Shown here: positions 25,331 through 36,639 of the stretch, piece by piece | Layout of the letters: the number at the start of each line of letters is the position of its first letter | How positions within the stretch are numbered: position 1 is the stretch's first letter | Source: Lanius collurio | Taxonomy: Eukaryota; Chordata; Aves; Passeriformes; Laniidae | Assembly (NCBI GenBank): GCA_020086605.1 | Contig: JACBWW010000015.1 | Coordinates: forward strand, 22,619,225-22,683,224 | DNA: 64,000 nt | Reading direction: 5' to 3' | Notes under the pieces: model-generated | Told to the model about the DNA's origin: nothing | The model's input: only the letters and a program-made list of their open reading frames with translations | Database searches by the model: none | Program-made: the position numbers and the translations under genes

Positions 25331-28300
25331 TGAGGAACAAGGGGCTTTATTCTCACAATATAGTTTGAAATTCCAATCAGAAACAACTTATTCCCCTCCC
25401 AAAATCACAGTGAGAGGCCAGAGCCTCTGTTACATCCACCTGCTGCATCACAAATATTGCAACAGGTTGATAATGATAATGCTCTCCCCCATTCCAAAAT
25501 CATACACCTCAAGGTGCATGATTTCACTTAGAAAAAATAACTTTTCGTCTTTATAAATATATTTAACTTTTCTGACTGATGTGTTTGACAGATATTTGAC
25601 TACAAGAGCCAGAGATAGAGGAATAAAACACGTGATTAGAATTTTTACTGGATTTACACAGCTCAGAAATATGATACTGTGTTGGTGCAACCTAAGGCCT
25701 CAGACTCCCTGTAATATATCTAGAATGCTAATTAATGCTGAAAACACATGAAGTCAGTTTAACATTTCTCCTGGGTGGATTTCCTCAGAGCCAAGGATTG
25801 CTACATCACTGGTCTGATATATTTGTATTGCATTCCTTGAAAATATGGCATCTTCTCAAAAATAAATATCAGCTCGTTGAGCTTCTGTGAACCAGTTCAA
25901 TTTTGCCTGCTGCTATTTTCCTAGGATAGGGAGATGATGCATCACTGACTGGAACAATAGATCAATGTAGAAGATGAAACTCAGATGAAAACAACAGTTC
26001 TCACCTCCACAGTGTCTTTGCATTGATCTTAAAATTTTAGATCTTGCATTTAAATCTGGAAAGCACTCTAATTTCTAAATAAGGCTGTCAGCAGACATCT
26101 GCCTGGCTTTGTATTGAAGACAGTGGGTGTGGGAGAGTTAATAACAAGGAAAAAAATATAAAAGGAACAGAGCCCTTCATCATGATTGGGAGTCAAATAT
26201 TAATATTTTCAACTACAGACAACTACAACAAGCTATAATTTTTATCTCTTATTGATCAACACAGTCTTATAAATCCTAGGTATGAAACAATGAGTAAAAG
26301 GGACAGGAAAGGCCATAACCATATATGTTTAACATCAATCTAAAGGTAAAGATGAAATGTGTAAATTATGCTGCTATTTTCAAAGGATCTTTTGTCATTG
26401 CTCCTTCAGTGAATATAAGGGACTGAAGTGAGGAACTTCAAAAGAATAGATAATATCTAAAGAATGGACAAGCTGACAAAAGAGATTAGTGATGAGATGT
26501 GAGAGATCAGCTGAGCCAGATAATCCTAAACATGTGTAAGAAATGAAGGAGCATGTGAAGGTTATGTAGAAGATTGTTTTTCCTAGCAAGAGGTGTCTGA
26601 AGGACAAGAGAAAAAGAAAAAGTTAACATTAAAGACAGTTACCATAAAAAAGAAGTAAAAAAGTTAAAAAGCAGTCGCTGCTGCTTTATAAAGTGGGAAC
26701 CATCAGCTACATGAAAAGGCAAGAGCTCTGTTCAAATAGGGAAAATACTGTGAAGAAGAGGAGGAGAAAGGAAATGTTCACATCAAGATGTTGCTAGTCT
26801 TCATTGTCCCCTCATCTCTTCCAGCTACCAAGCCTTGGCTGCATTTCATATACATTTCCTGTTTACTTTCTTTGCATGTTTTTCTCAATACGCTCTGGTG
26901 CTGACACTGACTTCTGGAATCAGCTATGTCTAGGAGAGTTTTATACTTCTCAAGATTAGTATTTGTGGTTGTCTGCAGGCTTGCCCAAACATCCTCAGTG
27001 AGGGCATATACACCTTTTATACTACAGCATAGATCTGGTTTATACTCAAAAGCCTATGGCACAGGTGCCTGAGGTACAGGAAATGCAGTTTCTGCTGTAC
27101 AACCTTTGCTGCACAAAAAGCAATCATGCATTTTGACCCCACATTCACACACCATGGAAGCACCATGACTTGCCAATTTTGTCACTACCGCTGGCAGTCT
27201 GACAGGCAGCATGCATTAGCTAGAGAGAAAGCCATGTAGAATGAGGAAGACACTCGGAAGTCTTGCCTTTCTGCACCTGCTTAGCACTTCAGTGTGCATC
27301 AGTAATTTGAAGAAGGCATGCAAATGAATTTGTGAATCAACTCAGAAATTACTTCTTAGAAACTATGTGGGACCATAATACCTGCTGTACTTTTCCAAGA
27401 ATAGCAAACTTTGATCTTAATGGTTTCTTACAACAGCTATTCAGATGGGGGAGCAGGAATTCTCATCAGTCCCAATACAGAACCCACAAACCTGTTGAGT
27501 CTATCAGCCTTGCTAAGAAAACTTTCCATCTCTTTCAATGCCTGACTACTGCTTTACAAAAGAAAAGAGGTGGATAAAAATCCAGGATTCAGAAACCCTT
27601 GTGAATCCTGGTTTTTTTCCACTCCAAAGGACTAATAAAATATTTAAAAATAAATGTCTGAAATAAATGTAATTGATACACCTATAGCACAAACATTAAG
27701 ATAAAATACAGTGGCATCTAAAGGGCCCATTGACCATCTTTTGAAGCAGTTACAAAGATTTACCTTTATGGATGAACAACCCCTGGCAGAAGAATTCTTT
27801 GCACAGAAGGATTAGAGAATAATAGAGATGATCTGCTACCTTTTTGGGGATTAAGGCTTGTGCCGTGCCACACTATGAACCCAAAACACAATGTATAAAC
27901 CATATTACAGTTTTCCTAAAGGATCTGATTTGTCACAACAGGTAGGCCAAGTGCATAAACTGGATTCAAATCCCTCCTAGTGGTGTATCACTCTTTTAAG
28001 CTTTCTGAAAACAAAGATTGAACACCATCCAGTAATACAGCACCATTTGTTATCTGTCACTGGAAAGGTTTGAAGATGATAGTTACGGTTTTCAAACATA
28101 TAAACGAGAACAAAAAAGGCCAGAAGTTTTTAGACATTGAGAAGCAAAGTGGATTCCTCTAGTCCACTATACTGACCCAGGCTCATACAGGTCTGCTACA
28201 TAATTGCCTACCTACAAGTTTTAATTCATAAATTAAAAACTCTTACTTTTCTACACACTAATCATAAATCCTTTTAGAAGTAAAATAGTCAGAATAGATA

Positions 28301-29904
28301 AAAAGGTCCATGAATAATAAAACTGCCTGGAATAAAAAGAAGTTAAGTTTGACAATAACAGCTTTGCCTGACCCCCTGGGCAAATTATTTCCATGCTTTT
28401 CATTTCTATCCAACTCTACTTTTTATTTAGATTGTTTTCTCCAGAGGACTAGAATATTATTTCACAAGGGTTTTTCACAATCCCCATAGCTCTTCATTGC
28501 TGCTCTTCCATAAACTTTCCTTTAAGAGTCATTATTAACCTTACTTCCATAAAAATAATTTTTACCCAAAAAATTGCTTCCATCCTTTACATAATCTTTT
28601 TGAGAACATGGAAAACACATTATCATAAAGAAAGAACAGAAGCAGAATAGTTAGAAATTGATTCTACATACTAATTTTGAGGGAGAAATGTCATTGTATT
28701 ATACTCTTATTTTATTTGGAAGAACATGAGGGTATCAGAGAGAGAGGATGAAAGCTTTTAGACTTGTCAGTCTCGCTGTACATGTGGAGTTCTAGCAGTG
28801 TCATGACCTCAATTCCCCCATGATACTTCCATCAATAAAACTAAGGATGTGGGTAGAGTTTTCAACCTCTTCAGCTCTTTCTGTTAATTTGTCACTCTCC
28901 AAGTTCTAGAGCTAAGAAACTCCCAGGTTTTCTGCCTTCTATTAGTATTTGACAAAAAAAGTTAATTATAAATCTTAGAAGTCAAAAAGCTGGATGAAGC
29001 TGAGCTGAGTTTAATGTAAAGACAATGAAGGATAATTATCTAAGAAAATTCAGTGGTATCTTCAGCAAAATAAAAGGTTTTAAATATATATATATTTAAA
29101 AGTAGACATTTGTTGGCCAAATACTAATTTCTGAAAAGGCTCGTCTAATGCACATGAATTACCCACCCTATGCATTTTAAATATTTGCAGAATACATTCA
29201 CAGTGAAGTAAAAATACATTTTGAAGCATGCAGCAAAACCTCACCACCCTCTTTTCATTTACCATAAGCATATACCAACATAGCACCCTTTTATTTTTCT
29301 TCAGAAACACCTCTGATTTCTGCCATATCCTATACTGAGGTATCACAGACCCCTACACTTTAAATAATCTTTCTAGATATAACTTCAGATCTTCAAAGGT
29401 ATTTAGATATCTAATTTCCTTTGATTTGGTGGAAAACTAGGCAGTTATACAATAAAATGTGCTTGAGTATGAAGAAAAAAATGCCATATTTTTCTGGGAA
29501 ATATTTAAAAGTTTAAAATACACCTTATATAACTACAATCAAGCAAACAAACTGATAGCACAGCTATGAAGGAGGAAATTTTCAGCTGGTCAAGATACTT
29601 GCTTTACTCAATTCAGTGGATTACTGCATTGGTCGTCAATACCAGGGCTTAAAATATCTTGGAGACTGGTTGGGGGAAGGTTTGGATAATAAAAACATGG
29701 CAATACTTCACTGCCTGCCTGTTGGAAGGAAAAGGTTAAAACTGGAAGATTTGTTAAGGAGGGAAAAATAGGTATTTCTGCTCAAGATGACCTGGCAGTT
29801 GGGGGATGCTAATATTTAGTGTGAAAATTTCATTGTTTGCTGCCCGTCTTGAGAAGTGTGAGTCCTCTAGAAGATAACACAATGCTGTAAAAGACCTAAA
29901 AAAT
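25331..29904. other. Non-coding stretch, no gene seen
   Basis: AT-rich unique sequence. Open frames are 63-88 codons with no recognisable content. A weak MIR-like phrase ('CCTGACCCCCTGGGCAAATT') is near 28366 but cannot be extended. A 24-bp perfect AT palindrome is at 29078-29101 and is listed separately. No RNA gene or CpG island. Confidence 0.65.
29078..29101. repeat. 24-bp perfect AT palindrome
   Basis: The sequence reads identically on both strands over 24 bases: TTTTAAA, an alternating TA core, then TTTAAAA. It could extrude as a cruciform, but short palindromes of pure A/T are not rare in AT-rich DNA. Confidence 0.9.
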
Positions 29905-30430
29905 ATTCTTCCCAGGCCTAGGCCTGGTGGTGGGGGCGCAGAGAGATAAGAAGCTTGTAGATTGTAAAACACAGCCTTGTGAAGGATTGTGCCTGTGCCA
30001 GCCCTTTGGTGGCAGGTGGGAATGGCGTGCGTGCTTTTTGCCCTGGCTAAGATGGAATAAGCTCAGCTGTGTCTTTGTTTTGCCAGAGTGGGGATGGAGT
30101 ACATCTACTCTTTACAATTCAGCTGAGGATTTTGGCCACCTTGGTTACCTGCATGTATTTCAATTCTCACACTGCCGAAGTCGTCTTCCCTTCTCGTGTG
30201 CCTTTACATGAGATACTTCTCCTTTCCCTCTCTCCCCGTCACCTTTGTGTTACTGCTCCTCCCCTAGGTTATGTCCACACTACGATGTAAAACTTGCCAC
30301 ACCAATTAGCAGCGATTCCCAGGCATTGGGCAAGGGTTAAGAAGTTCCCAAGGGCCATTCCCAATGGGTGTTTTTATTCGGTGCCCTGATTTTTGGAGAC
30401 AAAATAAACTCACCGGGTTACATGATGGCT
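29905..30430. other. GC/CpG-richer island of unknown origin
   Basis: This half-kilobase is clearly richer in G, C and CpG than its surroundings (for example GGGGGCGCAG, GGCGTGCGTGC, CCGAAGTCGTC, TCACCGGG). It begins at a 16-bp perfect palindrome CCAGGCCTAGGCCTGG at 29912-29927. A good splice-acceptor-like tract (CTTTGTTTTGCCAG) ends near 30086. Frames of 94 and 73 codons overlap it and resemble nothing known. The wording 'TTATGTCCACACTACGATGT' near 30270 recalls the terminal text of some reptilian DNA transposons, but I cannot extend the match. It could be a decayed transposon, a regulatory element or a non-coding exon. Confidence 0.4.
29912..29927. repeat. 16-bp perfect GC palindrome
   Basis: CCAGGCCTAGGCCTGG reads the same on both strands. 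It sits at the left edge of the GC-richer island. It contains two AGGCCT (StuI-type) sites around a CCTAGG centre. Confidence 0.95.
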
Positions 30431-33400
30431 AGTTATGTCAGTCGGCTCAGTGCCTGAGGACACAGTGTCAGAGTCCTTTACATCTTTATCTACATTGACA
30501 CTATTTCTGCCTGCCCTGCTTCTTATTTCTCCTGGTAAATCAGCTTTTGCACATCCTTGCCTTTCTAGCATGGGAAAGAGAAAGGAAAGGGTGAAGGTCT
30601 GCTCTTGGGCTGCTGTAAGGCAGCACAGGTAAATTGGAAAAAAAGTGGGAAGAGGAGGACTGAAAAGTACAAGAGGTGAGATGAAAAGGTCTTTCTCTTC
30701 CTGCTGACACTGGAAAAGAGATCACTAAGATTTCCTTGGCAAAGTTGCTATTGGCTGCTGCACAGGACATCAGCAGGTGAAAAGAGTCAGCCAAAGACAA
30801 CACATAGGTTTGGTCAATGGAAACATCCAAAACTTGTCTCCTTTAGCTTCAGCAATGGTCTGTCTCCAGGGCTATTGGCTATTTTTTCTGCTCTTTGGAA
30901 CTAGCCCTTCAGAAATAAAACAACAGTGTCAACAAAAAATCTGAGGAATGCAGGAAGGCTCAAATATCAACTTAAAAAAAAAATTTCTTTTTTTTTTTCC
31001 TTCCAGAAATGGGTACTGCTAATGACATCACTTTGACTAGTCTCACAAAGCATCAACATCCCAATGATATAATAATGAATAGTATATGAGAAAAATCAAA
31101 ACATACATTTACCATACTGTCTTTCAGTTACATAAAAACAATGCCAGTGGCATAGGAACCTTTTAGCATATGATGAGTAGGGGAAAACCACTATTCAAAA
31201 AGTTCCAAAATACACATTAGCACCAATTAGTCTTCTGTAATAGGATTAAAGTGCCACAGTTAAGAAGAAAATTTAAGCTTATTTCATAATGATTTATTCT
31301 TAGATGGTATTTCTCTGAAGTGCCATTTCAGCATCAACCTCTCACTTACAGTCAAATTAACTCAAAGTAAATCCAGCCAGCAGAAATTGCTAAAGCACAT
31401 ACATAAAGCAAATATGAGTTGAGAATCAACTTCCACCATAATTTTAGGTTTTTCTTTTTGTATGGCTCAAGAGCATATAAATGATGTTTAGAAAAAGTGG
31501 AACTCATTGTAATATTTAGTCCAAGTGCTGAACAGCATCACTTTCCACTTGAGATCTAAATACAGCCTCAAATGACTACTGTATTATCAGAATCTTCTAT
31601 GCAAATACAGCAACTTCTGGAAAAACACCATCCTATAATAATTTACTAACTGTTTATAGGCTGCTTGGGTTTTTCAGAAAAAAATTTGCAACAAGACTGA
31701 GAGCAAACAGTCTCTTTTAAATCTAAACATACTCCCACAGCAATTTTTTTTTTTTTTAAGCAGATCTGGTAAGTCATGTATTTAAAATACACCCAAGCTA
31801 TATAAAACCCTCTAAGACTTTAAGTGACAAAACATCTAGAACACTGAATCACAAGAATTGGGGTGGGTTGCTTTCTCTTTTGGTGAAGATTAAGGGGAAT
31901 AGCTGCCTATGTCTTCTTTTTAAGCACATTAAAGGCACAAAAATACACCAATGGTTGAGGCAGCAATATAAAAATCTCTCACACTTGCCTGAAAAGACCT
32001 AGAGTTTGGACATGCAAGTGCCTTGAAAAAGTTCCTGCTTGTTATATCCTAAGCAGCCACTGCATTGTCTGAAACAGAAAGTACAATGCTTTCATGTCTG
32101 GCTATATTCCAGTTTGGGTAATTGCATTCTACCTGCACAAATTGCATTGGCAGTTTTCATTACGCATGATATTATTCTTTATTTCCAACCTTACATTGTT
32201 GCTATACGCTATTAACACACAGTTTCAGTGCTTCAGCCAAGAAGCAGCCACATACTGCAAGGAAACCCCCACATACTCATAGGTTCTTTTTTTTCCTCCA
32301 TTCCCCACTGTTCTCCAAAATCAGTATTCTGGATAAAATTAGGAAGCAACTGTGAAATCAGTAATACATTGCCCTAAGTCTAATTTTACACACACCCCCA
32401 CCATTTTTTTTAAGTTTGTAAGATAACCCTAAAAAAAAGAAAAGTTTTTTTTTGTTTTGTTTTTTAGACATTTGTGAGGCAGTTACAACTTCTTGTGTGT
32501 CTGGATATTTTCTGGTTTTAATGTTTAAGTATGTGGTTAGCTTACAGCAAGTAGAATAAGAAATCAAAATGGTATTCAAACAGAATTTAATCCAAAACTA
32601 AATATTAAGAAAGTTTGGAAAAACAAAAAAGAAGTTGTCCCCTCTGCATAACATGCAACATAAACCTAAGTCCTGATGCAGAACAAGAGAAAGTCAACAC
32701 TTGTGTTGATGGACAGAAAACAGCACTAGTGGCTCCAATGCAGAACCTTTCCATTTATTTTGATAAGGCTTTTCAGATTCATATTAATTTATAGTGTTCT
32801 ACACCAACCTACACTGTTTCTTCACAGTTATAATACAGTTTCTTTTGCCCATGGTTTGAAAGTGTTTGTGAAGCAATGATTTTCAACTTTTCAGAGTTAA
32901 TTCACTAAAAGAATATGCAATTAAATATTAATTAGCATCTCTTTCAATATAACTGCTGAGAATAAAAATCTGAGCGGGTCTGGTTCAGAAAAATTGTCAT
33001 TATGTGGGAAAATTCAGATTCTGGTACTAGAACCAAGATGGCAGCTGAACTAAATTGTTGCAAAGAATGATTACCTGGCTAGTTTTTTAGTGGCTTGGTT
33101 TTGGATTAGTTTTTTCCTTTTTAACTGTATAGCCTCTGCAACAGAAAATGAAAAATATCAAGGCGTTAGCCCCATTTTGCTGCATCAGCAGCGTAAACAA
33201 AAACAGTAACTCTGAGGTGGTGCTCAGTTGTACATTCTTCACTGCCTTTGTTCTGCCTGAAGTAGAAGTTTGATAATACATGGTAGGTTCATCTTCATTT
33301 ATCCAAAGATCTTTTTGACATTCCATAAGTTAGACACATGGCAGATATTTTTTATAACATCAGCCTTGATGAGCTAAAGACAGGAATGGATGCCTTCTCC

Positions 33401-33704
33401 TGTGGCTGCAAAGAGTTTCTCAGATCATCTACCACAATTCTGTCATAAATAATGTCCAGAAGGGGGTTATTATCCTCTCTGATTAAATGATTAGACTAGA
33501 AGCTAAACCCACAGTTACTGATCCTAGAAAAATATCTCATATGTTAAAGTATGAAACCACTAATGAATTTAAGGATGGAGGAGGGGAGAGAAGTAGAGGT
33601 GCAAAGGACAGATTATGCAGCAAAGTCAATAATCAAGATTTTAGGTAATTATATGGGAAAACCAAAAAACCTGACACTCTAAATTGACTTCTGACAGACG
33701 TTGA
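30431..33704. other. Non-coding stretch, no gene seen
   Basis: A 65-codon plus-strand frame at 30435-30632 begins with ATG and has a hydrophobic stretch (LFLPALLLISPG) but no family resemblance; its end overlaps a donor-like CACAG/GTAAAT at about 30630. The rest is AT-rich with several T and A runs. An AT-rich homeodomain-type block (ATGCAATTAAATATTAATTA) is at 32915-32934. No transposon or RNA gene was recognised. Confidence 0.6.
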
Positions 33705-33728
33705 TTTTTTTTTTTTTTTTTTTTTTTT
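33705..33728. repeat. Poly(T) run, 24 bases
   Basis: An uninterrupted run of T, that is poly(A) on the minus strand. The minus-strand sequence feeding into it (from about 33954 downwards) is open for roughly 90 codons but lacks a poly(A) signal just before the tail and lacks a clear target-site duplication, so a processed retrocopy is not established. Confidence 0.9.
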
Positions 33729-36638
33729 CCCAGATTGAACATAATGACTTAACAGCCCTTGGAAGGAGTGTTATTGATAAGAGAGCTCCATAATAACATG
33801 ACATCAATATGGTAGCTCCCAGGGCTGGATATAACAGCAAGTTCACTACCTGTGGCTCCCAATGTTGCATGACTGAAAATACTTGAGTGGCATTAGAGAT
33901 TACCAGCACCAAAGGCATTCTCTCAGAGGTGTCCTTTACTAATCTTAAAGTCATGGCAGACAAAGAAGCTGTAGACCCTTCTAAACAATTTTTTTATCTT
34001 TGTCAACAACTCCTCAAGATTCTGTGAGAAGGAGATGCCAGAGAAGAATGTCCATTACCATACCTAAGGATTTCAATTAGCTTTTCTGGAGACACACCAA
34101 TTATTCCTTGAAGTGGTGAACCTAGTTATCTTAATTGTCTGCCCTTATGAAAACTAGCTAAGGTGCTTTAAGACTAGCAGAGAGATTGGACAGTACTGTG
34201 AAGGCTCTGTACTCTGTTGTAACACCAGATCAACAATGAGACACAGTCAAAACTACAAATCACTTCCATGGGATTGGCTTAGTACATACATGTGATTAAA
34301 TCTAAAGAAAAAAGCAGGCAGGAAACATGTTTGCCAAGGAATGCTGCTTCACAAGCAGCAAGTCAGGTGAGCACTCAGAGCTGTGGTGGTATGAAAAGAA
34401 AGAGGATTGACAGCCTGAAAACCTCAGTGTCTGGGTTAGCAATCAGTAGCAGTGTGATTTGACTTAATAATCATTTTTAGCTCCCAGTCACAGGGAGGTT
34501 TCCTTGGGGGTTTGCCTCAAAGGCGATAATGAAAGAGGACAGCTCTCCTATTCTAAACGTTGGGAGACTCTTTAATGGTGCCCAGTGGAATTTATAGTCC
34601 TTTTAAATTAAAACCACAATTTTTATCAGCAGAGATCTTGCATTCATAGAGTTCTACTAAATACTCAAAGAGCTGTTCTTTTACCAACAGAAACAAATTT
34701 TCTATTCTTCTAAATCTTAAACTAAAATATCAGTAACTCATTCCACATTTAGGACCATGCTTTTCTAAGTTTTTACTGCAAAGAAAGTAAAGCTTTATAT
34801 CTTGTATTCATACAGCCAGTGCACATCTCCAGAGCCTCTGCTGGACAGAGAAATGACCATGGTGAGGGTAACCCATTCAGAGCACTGCTGAAATCTCAGT
34901 TATTCATAAATTCTACTTTTTTTTTTCTTTTTTTCCTGATAAAACCTTTAAAATGAGCAGAGCTACGAATGTAATTCTTTGTCTTGCACAGGTGAATTCC
35001 CAAAGCTCAACTGCCTCCAGAAAGGATATGCATTTCCAACATAGCTCCAGAGGATGTCAGTGGAACCTACAATTTGTTTTACTGTGTTGAGTTTACTAAC
35101 CAGCCTAACTCCCAGTTTTTCTGGCACCCAAGCCATGACCTTGTGAGGTTACAGAAATTACAGAACTGTCTGAGTATTTGTAAGTGCAGCTCTGACAATG
35201 GTTTATGGTGGTTGGAATATTATATTTGAGAACTGACCACAGCCCATTGATTCAGAAAGTCAGGAATCACTGTTCTGAACAGGAGATGCTTTTCCCATAG
35301 CTACACATCCTACTTCCAGGACTATATGCAATTTTTTATTACTAAAATTAATCACGGTAACCTATGAAGTGCATAAAAGATGAATTTTTATCAACAGAAA
35401 ACATATCTACATAAGTGAGATGAAGGAGCAACATGACAAAAAATTGGTATTTAGGAAATATTTTAGAAGCAAAAGTTGAAACAAAATCCCCCACCAGCAA
35501 AGAAATTTTAGTGTGCTGAGAATTAAATTAAATTTCACAATAAAAAAGTTACAATAAAAGCTTCTTAATATTCATATGAAATTTTAAAGCAAATGTAAAA
35601 TGTTTCTAGGAGATGCCTTTGTTTTCCTGGTGTTTACTTTGCATCCTTGATATAAATCAATCAATTTCACTGTAAATCTCTGAGCTTCCTCAGTTGTGTG
35701 AGATAGTAGACAATATTAAGAACTGCCTTTTACTTTGGGATACGAAAACAGTAACCATTTTTACAAATTGGGAATAACACACTTGCATTTTTCAGTACAA
35801 AGTCTCTCAGTCCTACTTGTGTTTTATTTCATTTAAACCTTTAAGGCATATCATCTGCACTGCCAGCCTACACTCGGGATTTGATGTTTGGGTTGAGGTG
35901 AAGTTAAAAAATAAATCAAAAGGATATTCTAAATACTGAAATATGATTAGCCAGACACAAATTCCTCTCTTCTTCTTCCAAGTCCTGACATAATCTGGCT
36001 GACTGCTCTTGAGGGTACTGGATTTGTAGACAGTGAGTATTCAACCATTTCAGTTCATGTTTTTGCCTCTTTTGGGTGCCTCTAGAAGGAATGTCCATCC
36101 AAAATCAGCAGCACTTTTGCTTTCTGGCTGAATAGTAGCATACTCATTATCTCACACAGCTTGCACTTAGAGCTTTCCTCTTGGGGAAATAACCCTTGGC
36201 AATGGATGGAACTGGAGCACATCCACGGCATCCCAAAGGTAACTGGCGGACCAATTAACCAATGGCTTTTTGGAATATCTTTACTCTTCAGGAGACTGAA
36301 CATTTTATGAAATACTCTTCACCTACTCTTTCACTTATATTCAATGAAAATGAAGCTATAGAAGTAACCATAAGCAGATGTCAAACTGAAAAGTTTGCTT
36401 CTGTCAGTTTACCAAAATTTTGAACAGTAGTTGTTTTTTTCTTTTAATTAATGCAACACATTTTCATTAGCTGACTGAAATGCTTTGCATCCACTGTATA
36501 GTAATAATTTTAAAGATTGCTGAAACTATTTTTTTTTCATGTGGTTGTGAGAAGAGCATGCTGATTTCAAAGAAGGTGTGGATTCTTCACTTACATTGAA
36601 GCTGTTACTATTTCCTGAGGTGTACTGGAGATATTGCA
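33729..36638. other. Non-coding stretch, nothing seen
   Basis: AT-rich unique sequence with only 60-73 codon frames and no recognisable repeat, RNA gene or regulatory signal. Short runs of T at 34919-34934 and elsewhere are ordinary. Confidence 0.65.
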
Positions 36639-36639
36639 N
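36639..36639. other. Undetermined base (N)
   Basis: A single 'n' occurs in the text 'TATTGCANAGACTGCC'. It is the only ambiguous base noticed and reflects an unresolved position or polymorphism in the source assembly. Confidence 0.98.
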
